Source: Garcia nutans (lineage: Eukaryota > Streptophyta > Magnoliopsida > Malpighiales > Euphorbiaceae). Taken from it: 64,000 nt of DNA. Location of the stretch: assembly GCA_947685225.1 (NCBI GenBank), contig CANTUV010000024.1, forward strand, positions 19,052,001 through 19,116,000. The letters are read 5' to 3'. Each line of letters opens with the position of its first letter. Positions within the stretch are counted from its first letter, which is position 1. Positions 34,126 to 45,906 of this stretch are shown here, in pieces. Under the pieces are notes generated by a model, which saw only the letters and a program-made list of their open reading frames with translations, did not search any database and was not told the origin of the DNA. The translations under genes and the position numbers were made by a program.

Positions 34126-34422
34126 GACACACCAATATGTCATTCAACTTTCAGAGTTAATGCTTTGGTTTTATTATCACATTTATCATTATCATAAACC
34201 CAACTAGGCTTCAAGGATTTAGGTTCAACCAAGCTTCAAGGGGAACAAAGCATGCTAAGTATCAACCCAACTTGGCTTCAAGAACCAATCCAACCTAGCT
34301 TCAAGGGTTGTAACATCTCAATTAGGCTTCAAGGATCAAATCCAACCTAACTTCAAGAGAATGTTACCAATAGGCATGCCACCAACAACAAAACTCTGAA
34401 AATGAATAACACATTAGACACA
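34126..34422 (-). repeat. LTR fold-back cassette (A right LTR)
   Basis: Arms 34126-34158 and 34392-34422, same GGCTTCAAGGA-like interior as the left LTR. Confidence 0.75.
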
Positions 34423-34811
34423 CAATTCATTTATTGTTTCATTCTCAATTCTCATCATCAATTAGGCAAACATGCCTTATGTTCTTTCAATTGAATCATC
34501 ATAGCCAAACACAATGGCTTCACATCACATTTGAGTTATCATAGCCAATCACAATGGCCTCATATCATGTTGTATCTCAATTCATATTATTCACCTAGCA
34601 TCATCATATTATATCTCAATTCATATTATTCACATAGCATCATTGGTATAACATTTCAAGATACATTATTCATATAACACATTGCCATTCACAAGTTTCA
34701 CAATGCATATTACATCACCTTGTTCATATAATATCATATGCATTATCAAATGGAAGTTCAAACTCAATTATGTAAGAAGAACAAAAACCAAACACAGTAG
34801 CCAACACACTC

Positions 34812-34990
34812 AAGGGACACGGCCAAGCTTGTGGCCGTGTCTCTCAACCAAAAGCCTCTCAACCAAAAGCAACAGAAGCCAACATGGGCAAGGGACACGG
34901 CCGTGTCTCCTCCAAAAATCACCCAACACGGCCAAATTTCCGTGGACTTGGTCGTGTCTCTCCTTGCTTTTGGCCGTGTCTCTCATGAAT
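34812..34990. repeat. CACGGCC palindrome array in A right LTR
   Basis: Counterpart of 27645-27840; includes the perfect palindrome GACACGGCCGTGTC and lacks one GGCCGTCTCTC-type unit. Confidence 0.8.
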
Positions 34991-35805
34991 TGAAACCCTA
35001 ACATGTTCAAGTTCCCTTTGGTTGCACTCAATTACATTATACACAATTTAGCATAATTCAAATGAATGTAATCCATATTCTAAACACATATTTCACATGT
35101 TTACCACAATATTCACCTTAACAACCCATCATCAACACATTTAATCACCTTCCACTTCAAAACCCTAAAAAAAACCAACATCACTTTTAACCTACCATCT
35201 TCAACCAAAACCAAACCAACACTAAATTAACTCACAATCAATTTCAACATTTAGAAACTCATCTCAAACATACCAAATCATAATATTATCAAATCATAAC
35301 ACACTTCAAACACATCTTCAAAATACCAAAGGAAAACAAGAGAGTACTTACCTTAGATGAAGAAATTTCACAAATCTCCAACCAAATCCTTTGATTCCTC
35401 CTTCAATTTGAAACTTGAATAAGCAAATCTCACTTTTGCTCTCTCTTCCTTTGAAATGGCGGCTATACCAAGAAAAGAAAAGAAATGAAGACAATTCAAC
35501 CTTCTTTTCTTCTTTAAATACCCACCAAGCAATTCCATCAACACAATTACTTAAATGCCCTTTTCTATTTGTTCACACTTCCTTTAAAACTCTTGCCCTC
35601 TTAAGTAATTTCACTCATCCCAAATAAAAATATCTTCTTCCCTTGACTTTACACTTGACCAACATATATGTTATATATATTAACATATATACAACATATA
35701 CATTCCATTAACACAATCATTTCCTTTGCTAAAACATATGTACATTTAATTCAAATCAAACAACAATTGAATTAAAACTTCTAGGGCACACATGGGGATA
35801 TTATA

Positions 35806-37378
35806 ATTCTCCCCATCTAAAAAGAAATTTTGTCCTTGAAATTACCTGATATCAAGTCTGGAATAGTTGAGGATATTGATCTTGCATGGTTTGTTCACTC
35901 TCCCAAGTTGCTTCTTCTCTCCCATGATTCTTCCACAAAATCTTTACCAAAGGCACTTTCTTATTTCTCAACTCTTTCACATCACGTGCCAAGATAGCAA
36001 CTGGTTCTTCTTCGAATATCAAATCTGGACTCACTTCAATAGATTCAATTGACAACACATGAGATGAATCCGACCTGTATCTCCTCAACATAGAAACATG
36101 AAATACATTATGGATCTTATCCAACTCAGGTGGCAAAGCAAGCCGATAAGCAACTGGTCCAACTCTTTCCAAAACTTCATACGGTCCAATGAAACGAGGA
36201 TTCAATTTCCCTTTCCGACCAAACCTCAAGATCTTTTTCCAAGGAGACACCCTCAAAAATACTTTATCTCCCACATTATACTCAATGTCTCTCCTCTTCA
36301 AATCTGAATAAGATTTCTGTCGGTTCGAAGCTATTTTCAACCTATCTCGAATCATTTTCACTTTCTCTTCAGTTTCTTTAATCAAATCAGGACCAATTAA
36401 CTTACCTTCACCAAGTTCATTCCAACATAGAGGTGTCCTGCACCGTCTACCATACAATGCTTCGAATGGGGCCATACCAATGCTGGATTGATGACTGTTA
36501 TTGTAAGCAAATTCAACAAGTGGTAAGAATCCATCCCAACTTCTAGAGAAATCAATGACACAGCTTCTCAACATATCCTCAATAATCTGTATCACCCTCT
36601 CAGACTGCCCATCTGTCTGAGGATGAAAAGCAGTACTGAAATGCAATCGAGAACCCAATGCACCATGTAAGCTCTTCCAAAACCTTGAAGTAAATCGGGG
36701 TTCTCGATCAGACACTATAGAAGTTGGAACACCATGCAGCTTCACAATCTCATGGATATATAGCTCAGCTAACCTCTCCAAAGAGTAATCCATCCGAACA
36801 GAAAGAAGATGAGCTGTCTTAGTCAATCTGTCAACAATCACCCAAATAGCATCATGCTTTCTTTGTGTCAATGGCAGACTAGATACGAAATCCATGGTTA
36901 CTCTATCCCATTTCCATTCAGGCACTGCTAAAGGTTGAAGTAACCCTGTTGGAACTTGATGCTCAGCTTTTACCCTCTGACATGTGAGACATTTAGACAC
37001 AAAATCTGCAATGTCTCTCTTCATACCGGACCACCAATAATGCTGTCTCAAATCATGATACATCTTTGTATTGCCCGAATGCATAGCAAATACTGATTGA
37101 TGTGCTTCCTCTAGAATAATCCTTCTCAAATTAGCATCATCAGGTACACACATTCTGTTCTTAAACCAAAGACTCCCATCACCTCTCACAATAAAATCTC
37201 GACCCTTTCCATTATGGCAATCTAAAATAATTTTTTGAATCTTCTCATCAGCCAATTGAGCCTCTTTAATCTGATCCAACAATACTGGTTTCAATTGCAA
37301 CTGTGCCAACAATGCACCATCATCACAAGATACAAAACTGGCATGCAACGCTCTCAACTCAACAAGCAACGAGAGCAA
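35806..37378 (-). pseudogene. A' second, partial pol (integrase and chromodomain tail), open frame
   Basis: An open frame of about 508 codons to 35852, nearly identical to A pol between RNase H and the C-terminus but without its TAG at 29163. It begins in the linker after RNase H (SLLVELRALHASF). The integrase zinc domain, D (MDFVSSLP), D (SDREPRF), E (GQSERV), GPY motif and chromodomain tail are all present. It has no start codon of its own: Tat2 cuts it at 37379. A changed G-to-A interrupts the adjacent polypurine tract on the element strand. The remaining part would lie right of Tat2. Confidence 0.88.
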
Positions 37379-39130
37379 TGACCCAGCAACCCCAACCCCT
37401 TAATGGGTTCAGAAAGTTGGGTACGTGTGGGGAAGGTGAGAAATGACCCAGCACCCCCACAACACCCGATTCATTGGAACCGGCCTCCTTTGCAGGTCTT
37501 AATATTATAAAATTCTTAAATATAATAATATTATCCATACTACATGCAACAATTAAAATAAAGCATCATTATATTAAAATCAAGGCAATGTCCAAACAAA
37601 ACAAATAAATGGACACCCATCCGAGGATGGAAACATGTCCTTACATAGTCCATGTCTAAAACTAAATAGGACACCCACCGAAAGGTGGAATCATGTCCTT
37701 TACTTTGGTCCAAAATATAAAAGCAATTTAAATTACATGATGCTTAATACATGAGGTACCCAACCTATGGAAACATAGCTCTTACAAAGGTTTGAAATCA
37801 AAACAAATCAATAAAAGTAAACATCCATTCACGATAAACAAATAAAATATCAAAATTAAATAAATCTCATCAAAACATATAATAAATAAGGTAATAAACA
37901 TAATCTAATTTAAAATTAAATAAAGTAATAAATGTATAAATTTAGGGTTTGCATCTTAAAATAAGGTTTTAGAATTTTAATTACTAAATTAGTGCTTTGG
38001 AAAAAGAAAGTTAAGTACACAAACTCACATTGCACAAATAAATATTAACCCCTTCGACGAGCCCATACGGGGTCAGGGGCAGTGCCCCAGAAAATTTTAG
38101 AAACTAGCTTTTAGGATTGCAGGCTTTGGTGTTGAAAATTAAGATTTTAGGGTTTAAGATTTAGAAAATAGGGTTTCGGAATTGGAAGAAATAAGCTACT
38201 ATAAATCTTAGAAAAATAGAATTAATTATGGTTTTGAGAAAACAGATTATTGTTTTGTGGTTTTAGAAAAGTGTAATTAAGGTTTTAGATTTCAAAAATA
38301 TGTTTGGCGGTTATTAAGGTATTAGTGTTTTGGAAAATAGTTTTTAGGATTTCAAATAGAGTTTGGATGGTAAGTAGAACAATTGATCATCTATTGCACA
38401 TTTAAACAATTAATCCAATTTGAATGATGAAGCTACTGTAAAGATAAGCAAAGAAATAGAGATTCAAACCTCCGTTGTTGGTTCCACCATAATCTTTTAA
38501 TTCTAGTTGAACAATAATAAAGACAGTATAGGCTACCTTTGATGGATTGTTGTTGCTTGCTCACTGCCTCTTGCTCCTTCATGGTTCTCTTTTTTGCCCC
38601 AAAAATTCCAAAAGTCCAAAGTCCAATAAAAAATTTTAGCTCCTTCATTTTGTGTCTTTAATATGGTATTTATAAGAAAAAATAAAAAACTTAATACTAA
38701 TTAGCTAAGGAAATAAAAACATTTTAGGAAATAAAATTAAAAACCAAGTAGAATAGGGTTTTGGCAAAACCGCGCGCGGGCCGAAAGTGCATTGGAGAAG
38801 AAGTTCTACGAGCGCTTGGCGCAGGCCAGCCAATTCGCAGCAGGAAAAATCTACGATGAATTGGCATGTGGCCAATTTGTCGCAGGTTTTTCTTGCAGCG
38901 AATTGGCCCAAGCCAATTCGTTGCCAGCGACGAAAAATTTTCGTCGTTGATTCTTCCATCGTCATTTTTTATTTATTTATTGTTTATCCTTTTTTTATTT
39001 TTATTAAAAATAAATATTATAAGTAATAAAAATTATTAAAATAAATATTATTTAATTAAAACACCATAAAAATTATTTTGGATTGTTTAAAAATATTGGA
39101 TTTGACTGGGTCAAAAATTAAGGGTCTACA
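37379..39130 (-). repeat. 3' LTR of Tat2
   Basis: On the minus strand it starts TGTAGACCCTTAATTTTTGA and ends GTTGCTGGGTCA, 1752 bp. The left edge is set by the sharp loss of identity between A' and A after GAGAGCAA. Within it, GACCCAGCA is repeated, and CACCCA(C/T)CCGA-type lines repeat near 37611 and 37671. No second copy is in the window, so the ends are inferred from TG...CA and the adjacent polypurine tract. Confidence 0.75.
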
Positions 39131-39145
39131 GTTTGCCCCCTGCTT
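39131..39145 (-). promoter_or_regulatory. Polypurine tract of Tat2
   Basis: Minus strand AAGCAGGGGGCAAAC next to TGTAGACCC, a junction typical of Tat-lineage elements. Confidence 0.8.
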
Positions 39146-39189
39146 GAGCGATCTGAGACTATAACAAAAGAGTGCGAAAAGTAATGTAA

Positions 39190-39600
39190 TTTTTGACTGG
39201 ATTTAGAGCTATACTAGACTCTATACCTAAGGTTGGTTTGAGTTCTGGACTAAAAAATAAATTGGGTTCTGGACCCAAGGTGAATTTAGGATTTGGGTTC
39301 TGGACCCGAGGTAAGTTTTGGACTTAAAAATAATTTGGGTTCTGAACCCGAGGTGAATTTAGGATTTAGGTTCTAGACCCAAGGTGAATTTAGGATTTGG
39401 GTTATGGACCCGAGGTAAGTTTTTCACTTAAAAATGATTTGGGTTCTGGACCTGAGGAAAGTTCTGGACTTAATTTGGTTTCAGGACCCAAGATAAGTTC
39501 TAGACTTAAAAATAATTTAGGTTCTAGACCCGAGGTGAGTTCTGGACTTTGGGTTCTGGACCGAAGGTAAGTTTTGGACTTAATTTATAATTTGGTTATC
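39190..39600. repeat. Minisatellite in the Tat2 3' region
   Basis: About a dozen diverged units built around GGTTCTGGACCCGAGGT(G/A)A followed by TTTAGGATTTGG or TTTTGGACTTAAAAATAA. GGTTCTGGACC is itself close to palindromic. Variable tandem repeats in this place are known for Tat-lineage elements. Confidence 0.85.
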
Positions 39601-39909
39601 TACAAAAAATAATTATAGTCAGTAAGATACTAAAGTAATTTGTAAAAAAATTAGTTATTTTTTACCATGCCTATACCTTCTTGCCCCTGCGTGTAAAAAT
39701 ATTTTAAAAGTGTAAAAATATTTGCATACATGTAAATATCTGAATAATTGAATTGAACAATTGAGTTTACTATTTATTCACTGTGTAGTCACTATTTATG
39801 CAATATTCACTAACTATTCATTTACTATTTATCAACAGTAATATTTACTTTTTTTCACGAGAATACTGTTTTTCACTTATTTATTTTTCTCTTTTCCTTT
39901 GCAATTTTC

Positions 39910-39918
39910 TATATAAAT
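39910..39918 (+). promoter_or_regulatory. Candidate TATA box of the antisense PMD gene
   Basis: TATATAAAT about 180 bases before the ATG at 40097. The same nine bases occur upstream of the second antisense gene (42609). The stretch 39600-39909 is otherwise AT-rich with no feature seen. Confidence 0.5.
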
Positions 39919-40096
39919 GTTTCATTCCTTCTTTTCAATCTCACACCATTTTTAAAACTTTCAACTTCATTTCCTTTTTCTTTTTCCTTTGCAATTTGTC
40001 TTTATAAACCACGAAAGTTTTGTTTCTTCAATACTCATCCACACTTACATATTCTCATAATTAAAGCAAAAAGTTTAGCAGAGAGTTAAGGAGAAA

Positions 40097-42275
40097 ATGC
40101 ATGCTTCGAGATTAGGACCCCGATCCAATGCTGAGTTATTAGAATTTATTCGACGGCATAAAAATGGAACTATAAGTCTACTAGCTGGGATGCAACTTCA
40201 TCGCAGTTCAAGTCAAAAAACTAAGGTAACAATGAAAATTTATATTTTTTTTTTATTTTTTATTTTTTAAGATTAGGAAAAATAAATTAATTAGAGGACT
40301 ATATTTAAGAATTTAATAAACAAATAGATAGTCAGATTGAGTAAGTTTAGTCTATGAATCAGTGGTATTGGTATGATAATATACTTACCTTGTGTTAACT
40401 TACCTGGCTCCGTGTTAGTGCGATCGTTGTGTTATTTGGGGTGGAGGGTGTGTCTATAAAGCCCGACAATGGTATGATGTAGCACCTTCTCGGGTAAAAC
40501 AAATTGTTTAAGATTGTGGTTTTGAAAGCTTTATCTTGCAATTAGCATCTGAGGAGTGTCCAATAGACAGGAGTGTAGTTCAAGCATTGTTAGAGCGATG
40601 GATGGACACAACCCATACTTTTCACCTACCTATAGGAGAGATGACCATTGGCCCAGTTGATTATACAGCCATAACTGGTATCAGATACTATGGCCTTCCA
40701 GTCCCTCTTACCAATGATATTTGTATCTGCTCGGGTTGACTATCTTATGCAGCACCGAATCTGCCATCCATCTGTCGGTGTTGAGGGCCCTTACTGACAT
40801 GAGTATGGTACTGCTTTATGGCTGGGGTGAAGCTGGCCTTGCCTGTCTCTATCACGAACTAGACAAGATTTGCATAAATAAGAAGTCTTTTGTTGGTTTC
40901 ATGGTGGTTGTCGAGGTACTCTTCTTCCACCAATGTCAATTCCATTCTTATTCTTGCATGAATTTGATTTTTATTGTCATTGTAGGTATGGGCATATGAG
41001 CATAATCTTGTGAGGGTGCCTGCCATTCCCAAGAGAGAGTCGGGTTTTCGAGATTGAATTTTTGGTTGTCCAATCATGTAGCAGTTCCCGGCTCTCACCA
41101 TGTGCACACCTAGCGCTATCTCTTGAGTTGCTTAACCTGGGGCCAGGTAAAATAGTATTAGTATACTTTAGAATTTATATAAAATTTCACTTACCTTATA
41201 TCATTTTGTAGGTCAATTTGGCTTGGTGGAACACAGAAGAGCGGATGAACTGGACTTCTTCCATGAATGTCGCATTGCCTTTTTAGCATACCCATTGAGT
41301 CATTGTTGGCCCTGTGTCTAGTGGCTGGTTTCTTAGGGAGAGAGTCTATGAGTGGTTCTTTGGTCCTGAGCAATGTAGGATCCTGATGAATTGCTCAGAG
41401 TATACTTTAAAAATCGCATCAATGTCGGAGAATGCGTGGTGGTTGGCCCCGCATGGTTATGATGTTAAAACCTTTCTCTATCCACCAGGTGCATCATATA
41501 CCCAGTTTATTCGAGTAGGGCTCTTGAACTTTGATGTATCTCCTATTGGCATATGAAAGGTTCCCGAGGAAAAGGAGGATAGCGAAGAAGAAGAGTATCA
41601 CAGAGAGGGAGGAGGGTCCATCCTGTATCTCGGGGCTAGCACCTCTCAGGTAAACTTTTACCATTTTGCCATTGCAATTACTTCTTTCTTAACTTGTTTT
41701 GACTTTTTTCAATGATTGTTGCAGGCTGCTGTCTCATTTGGTCATGAGGCTAGACCTTTATTTACCGCTCCTCCATTTGCATATTCTAATCAATCGGAGA
41801 TGCCATCTCATCCACAGGGCATTGATATGAATTTCTTGGTAGGTTTTCCTGTTCCATGATAATTTATGCTACATGTATGCATGATTATGTATGCTCTTGG
41901 TCTTTTCCTTCTAATTCATAGTGGATGCTTGAGGAACAAAATAAGAATCTTCAAGAAGAGTTAGCTGCCAGTCATTAACAGGTTGCCCATTATGAAAAAT
42001 TGTATCACCAGTCAGAGCAAGATTTTTGAGACTTCCGATTTCAGGGGATGAGAGATCCTGGTGCTTCTTCATCTAGGGGACCCCAAATTGATGACCATGA
42101 GATTCTGTCATCTACTTCGGATGAGGACCGTTACAGATCTAAATTCCAAGGTAATAGAGGTTCAGGTGTTTCTGCTTCGACTTGACTCGGGATAAGTGAT
42201 ATGTCTCCTCCTCCAACAGGCGATGACTTTTTCAGGGCTTTGTTTGATCATGATCCACCACCTCCTTCTCAGTGA
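40097..42275 (+). pseudogene. Plant mobile domain (PMD) gene with introns, antisense inside Tat2
   Basis: Starts at ATG 40097 (MHASRLGPRSNAELLEF). The PMD signature is at 40536-40735: QALLERWMDTTHTFHLPIGE, then GPVDYTAITGIRYYGLPVP. Further PMD blocks: LYGWGEAGLACLYHELDKI, VWAYEHNLVRVP (40986 on), RERVYEWFFGPEQCR (41332 on). The C-terminus has a Glu/Gln coiled-coil-like stretch (LEEQNKNLQEELA) and ends DHDPPPPSQ at 42275. Five GT-AG introns fit the frame: 40226-40418, 40916-40985, 41147-41211, 41650-41724, 41839-41921. Breaks: TAA near 40509, a shift near 40735, further stops near 41975 and 42027. PMD proteins act in silencing and development or ride in transposons. It lies opposite to Tat2 pol, so Tat2 RNA would keep its introns. 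Confidence 0.78.
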
Positions 42276-42726
42276 TCTATCATTATTGTATTAATTGAGA
42301 AAATATTGTATAATAAAAAAAATGATAAAAAAATATTGATGATATATAATTTGCACTTTTACTAAAACTTTGACTTTTAAATATATATATATATTTTTTT
42401 TGTTTTTTTGTTTTCTTCTTTTTTTAATCATCATTATTATTTCTACACTACTGGTCTTTCCTCTTCACATTCAAAATTTCCACAGTAGCATTGATTCACA
42501 AAACCGAAGGTAACGTAGTAATTCAAAACCATTTCGTCGCCAATTTCCTATCCTTGCTCATCTCGGTCTCAAGGTATTCATTGTCAAATTTGGAATAGCC
42601 AATCATCCTATATAAATCTCTTTTCATTCCATGATCTCATACAGAAGCTAGGATATTTTCCATGAATTTTCCACTTCAGCATCAAAATTCCTTTTAACAA
42701 TTCCAATTTCCCTTCAATTGTCAACA
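42276..42726 (+). other. Spacer between the two antisense genes
   Basis: An AATAAA-like signal near 42313 may end the first gene. A T-rich stretch follows. TATATAAAT at 42609-42617 lies about 110 bases before the next ATG. No other feature seen. Confidence 0.5.
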
Positions 42727-42872
42727 ATGACCGAACTCAATTTGAAGAAAATAAAAGGTCTATTTAAAAATATGAATGCCATTCATTGGAAATAAATATC
42801 TTGGTCTAAAATTGATACTTTGAAGTGTTTTTAAAATATTAAATTGGACCATTCTTTTTTGCATGCCATAGT
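42727..42872 (+). pseudogene. DUF7745-like (PMD-related) gene, 5' part, antisense inside Tat2
   Basis: ATG at 42727 (MTELNLKKIKGLFKNM) and 48 codons in one frame with stops near 42793 and 42835, ending LDHSFLHAI at element B. The frame resumes in phase at 52803. The order of residues fits the N-terminal region of the plant DUF7745 family, recalled from family knowledge rather than searched. Confidence 0.6.
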
Positions 42873-43500
42873 TGTAACACCCTTATATCCTATATACGTA
42901 CAATACATATTTCTAGCATATGTAAAATATACATATACGGTACAAAAATGTCACCGACCAGTTTAATAAATTTTTTTTTCACATTTCAAATTTAGAATTT
43001 CAAATACTAAATATATAAAATTAAATAGTATATAAATATTCTTTGCTCGTTATAGGAAGCCAAAATAAAAGTTTTATATGAAAATCTCTGAGAAAAATTT
43101 TGCCAGAGTTTTGTCTGTAATTTGGACATTTCCAAAATTTAGCAAAACACAACCTACATAAAACAAACACTCCCAATAAAATCAATTCATCATTTCACCA
43201 ATACTTCTCAATTTCCCAATATTTTCTCAAAATACTTATATATAGGTATATATATTAACAACACATATAAGATCCCATCCTAACTAAATTATTCAAAACA
43301 TTCTTTACAATTTATATTATATACTTCAAAAATATATCATAACAAATATAATATCAAAATGTACTATAATATCAAATATCTACATGCTGGCAACTGGCTC
43401 TAATCTTGATGTACTGAAAAACTCTTCAAGCTCAAAAACTACAAACTTAGACCTGACCAGGTCTAGTAGAACTCTCTAGCTCTACCAAAACGTCCAAGTC

Positions 43501-43541
43501 ACCTGCGTGACGAATTACATTCACGCTAAGCCAAAGCCTAG
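43501..43541 (-). other. LTR twin-hairpin module (B left LTR)
   Basis: Element strand: CTAGGC / GCTTAG (one G-U), then GCGTG / CACGC, both bases of one pair changed relative to LARD1, then CAG|GTGACT. Confidence 0.7.
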
Positions 43542-43686
43542 TGGTACAAACATTGATAATAATAAAAATGTAAAGTAATGCCAATGCAAAATGCTTATGA
43601 ACATCACATCATTCCATTTTCTCATACTCTTCAATTATTTCACAATCCACAATTCACATATAAACAAACACAAACATGGGCCCAAA

Positions 43687-43974
43687 GACAACTAATATGA
43701 TATTCAAATTATAGAGTTACTGTTTTGGTCTATAATTTACACCATGTGTCTAGCCCCGTAGGCAATATATCAATGGAATATTCCAACTAGACATGAGCTT
43801 ACGACCCAGTCTTTTCGCTCATCCTAGCTTTAAATATTTGTTTTTGAGGCTTACGACCCGATCTTTTCACCTTAAAAATATTTTCACAATGACACTCAGC
43901 GTCTAGCCCGTAGGCAATCATAGGCATGCCGCCAAACATAGAACTCTAAAAATTGAAAAACATATTAGACACAC
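43687..43974 (-). repeat. LTR fold-back cassette (B left LTR)
   Basis: Arms 43687-43718 and 43942-43974 are inverted repeats around CTAATATGNTATTCAA. The interior has two GCTTACGACCC(A/G)(G/A)TCTTTTC units and inverted TAGCCCCGTAGGCAAT / TAGCCCGTAGGCAATC blocks, unlike LARD1 and A. Confidence 0.72.
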
Positions 43975-45906
43975 AATTTATTCATATTTCACATTATTAA
44001 TCTCTTTCTCATTTTCACATATTCAATCTAGCCACTTTGCCTTATTTTCACATTATTTTCTCACTTTTATCATTTTTCACATCTTTCTCATTTTTCTCAC
44101 TTTTCTCACTTTTCTCATTTTTATCAATACCAATTCATTTCATTATACTACATATCTCATTTTTAAATTCACAACACATTACCCAATTACTTTGGGTATT
44201 TTTACATAATATACATATTTCACATTTTACACAATTTAGCCATTATCAATGGCTTTTCACAATGCATTTAACACATATATGACATTACAAATGTCATAAC
44301 ACATTATTCATACACAATTAGTGTACCAAGTAGCTTAACACATTTTCTAACCAAAATGTGTTACCCCAAATGTCATGCAAATATAAACAATATATTCAAA
44401 GTTTGTACTTATCTAAAATAGCAACCAAAATAATCTTAAAACTCTCACCAACATTCTCTTCCAAATTGCCCTTCAACACTTGGATCGGCCAAACTACTTC
44501 CTCTCAAAGCCTATATCAAATGTGATCATAAATAATCATTTAATATTACATTCTAAGGCATTCTCAACATCAAACCTTAATTTAACAACACTCCTACAAA
44601 ATTTCAAAAATTAAGTCTTTCCTTACTTTAACTTAGCAAATCCATATTAACCCATTAAATTATTGCTTCGAGTTTATTTATATCATTACAAACATATTTT
44701 GACATGTTTAAACCAATTATATTAATTAACCACGTGCTTATGTTCAAAACCCTAAAATGGCATCTCCATTCCAACTCAATCCAATTATCATTTCAATCTT
44801 ATTTCCACCACTTATATCATTAAATAACATGATTTAAGCATTAAAATCAAACAATTAATCATTCTTTGAAAATTCACTTTTTCAAAACCCTAAATCAATA
44901 CTATCATCTTCAAACTCTATCCAAACTTAACTAAATCCATCATTTGATTTTAAAATCCTTGTTTATGCATCCAAAAACACATTTCGAACTATTTTGCACA
45001 ATTAAAACTCATGATTTCAAAAACTCAAATGTTCCATAACCCCAAATTCTCTCTCTTCACCAATCTTACCCAAACTCAACCATTTCTTTAATCCAACCTT
45101 AAAATCATTGTTAACTACCCAAAATAACATCATACACACCCATTCCAATAATTATAACATACTACATCAAAACTCCAAACTCAAAATATTCATAAATTTA
45201 TAAAATTTCAAAGATTAAGACTCCTCTTAAATCCTTGAAATCTCTTCAATAAATTGAGTATAGAAGAAGGAAAAATCCTTGGCCGCCATCAAAGGAGTTT
45301 TGGCCCTTGAGAAGAAGAAGAAGATAATGAAAAAGCTTTTAATTTTCATCTTTTTTTTAAACCATATATATATATATATATTAAAATAATTTAATAATTA
45401 ATTATTTAATTAATTATTTAATAAATTAAAAGTATGAAATCTCTCTTCCATTGAAAAATAATTTATTTTTGAATTATCTTATTTATTTTAAATTTTCAAG
45501 ATTTAATTACCAAAATACCCTTTCACTTTGACTTTTCTATTAAAAAGTGTTGATTTTGATATGTTGTATATTATATATATATATATAATATTTTCCACTT
45601 TTTCACTTGAAATCCCTTCATTTTTCATTTAAAACTATTAATTTAATTTATCCATTTAAATTATAATTTGTTTTATTAAATTTTTAAAAATTAGAACTTT
45701 TTAAAAATTTGGGATTTTACACAAGCACAAGTAATGTGTATCTTATATACACATCAAATGTACCTTATAAGTGTATTAAATATATTAAATATGTAATATA
45801 TTAATCCAACATATATAATTAATATACCATATGTATATGTTATATATACACTAGATATATATTGGGTATATACAACTTTTATATTTCTAAAATCACGGAT
45901 GAGATA

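Larger units (their letters stand above)
33521..35805 (-). repeat. LTR of A (5' LTR of the full copy, 3' LTR of the partial copy)
   Basis: Near-identical to 26346-28651 apart from scattered base changes and a deletion of about 20 bases in the palindrome array. Both LTRs carry the TG-to-TA change at their outer base, which suggests that it was present in the source copy. Confidence 0.9.
26346..37378 (-). mobile_element. Chromovirus A (Del/Tekay type): LTR-internal-LTR-partial internal
   Basis: Read on the minus strand: a partial internal region (37378-35806), an LTR (35805-33521), a complete internal region (33520-28652) and an LTR (28651-26346). The LTRs and the two internal copies are nearly identical. 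The left flank is CTCAA in Tat1. No matching duplication can be tested because Tat2 interrupts the second internal copy at 37379. The arrangement fits unequal recombination between LTRs of two close copies or a tandem insertion. Confidence 0.88.
42873..45906 (-). repeat. 3' LTR of B (left)
   Basis: It aligns to 49793-52800 and 56704-59534. On the element strand it starts TATCTCATCCGTG (expected TGTCACATCCGTG) and ends GGGTGTTACA. The first 184 bases are absent from the solo LTR, which begins at the internal TGTAATATCCC equivalent (near 45722). Confidence 0.85.

Noticed and set aside
38760..38950. GC-richer patch in the Tat2 LTR with 80-codon frames, considered as a gene
   Set aside because: No domain, both strands open over the same GAATTGGC/GCCAATTC repeats; it is LTR sequence.
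44037..44282. 81-codon Phe/Ser-rich frames (also 50958, 57778)
   Set aside because: They read TTTCTCA-type low-complexity tracts in the three B-family LTRs.
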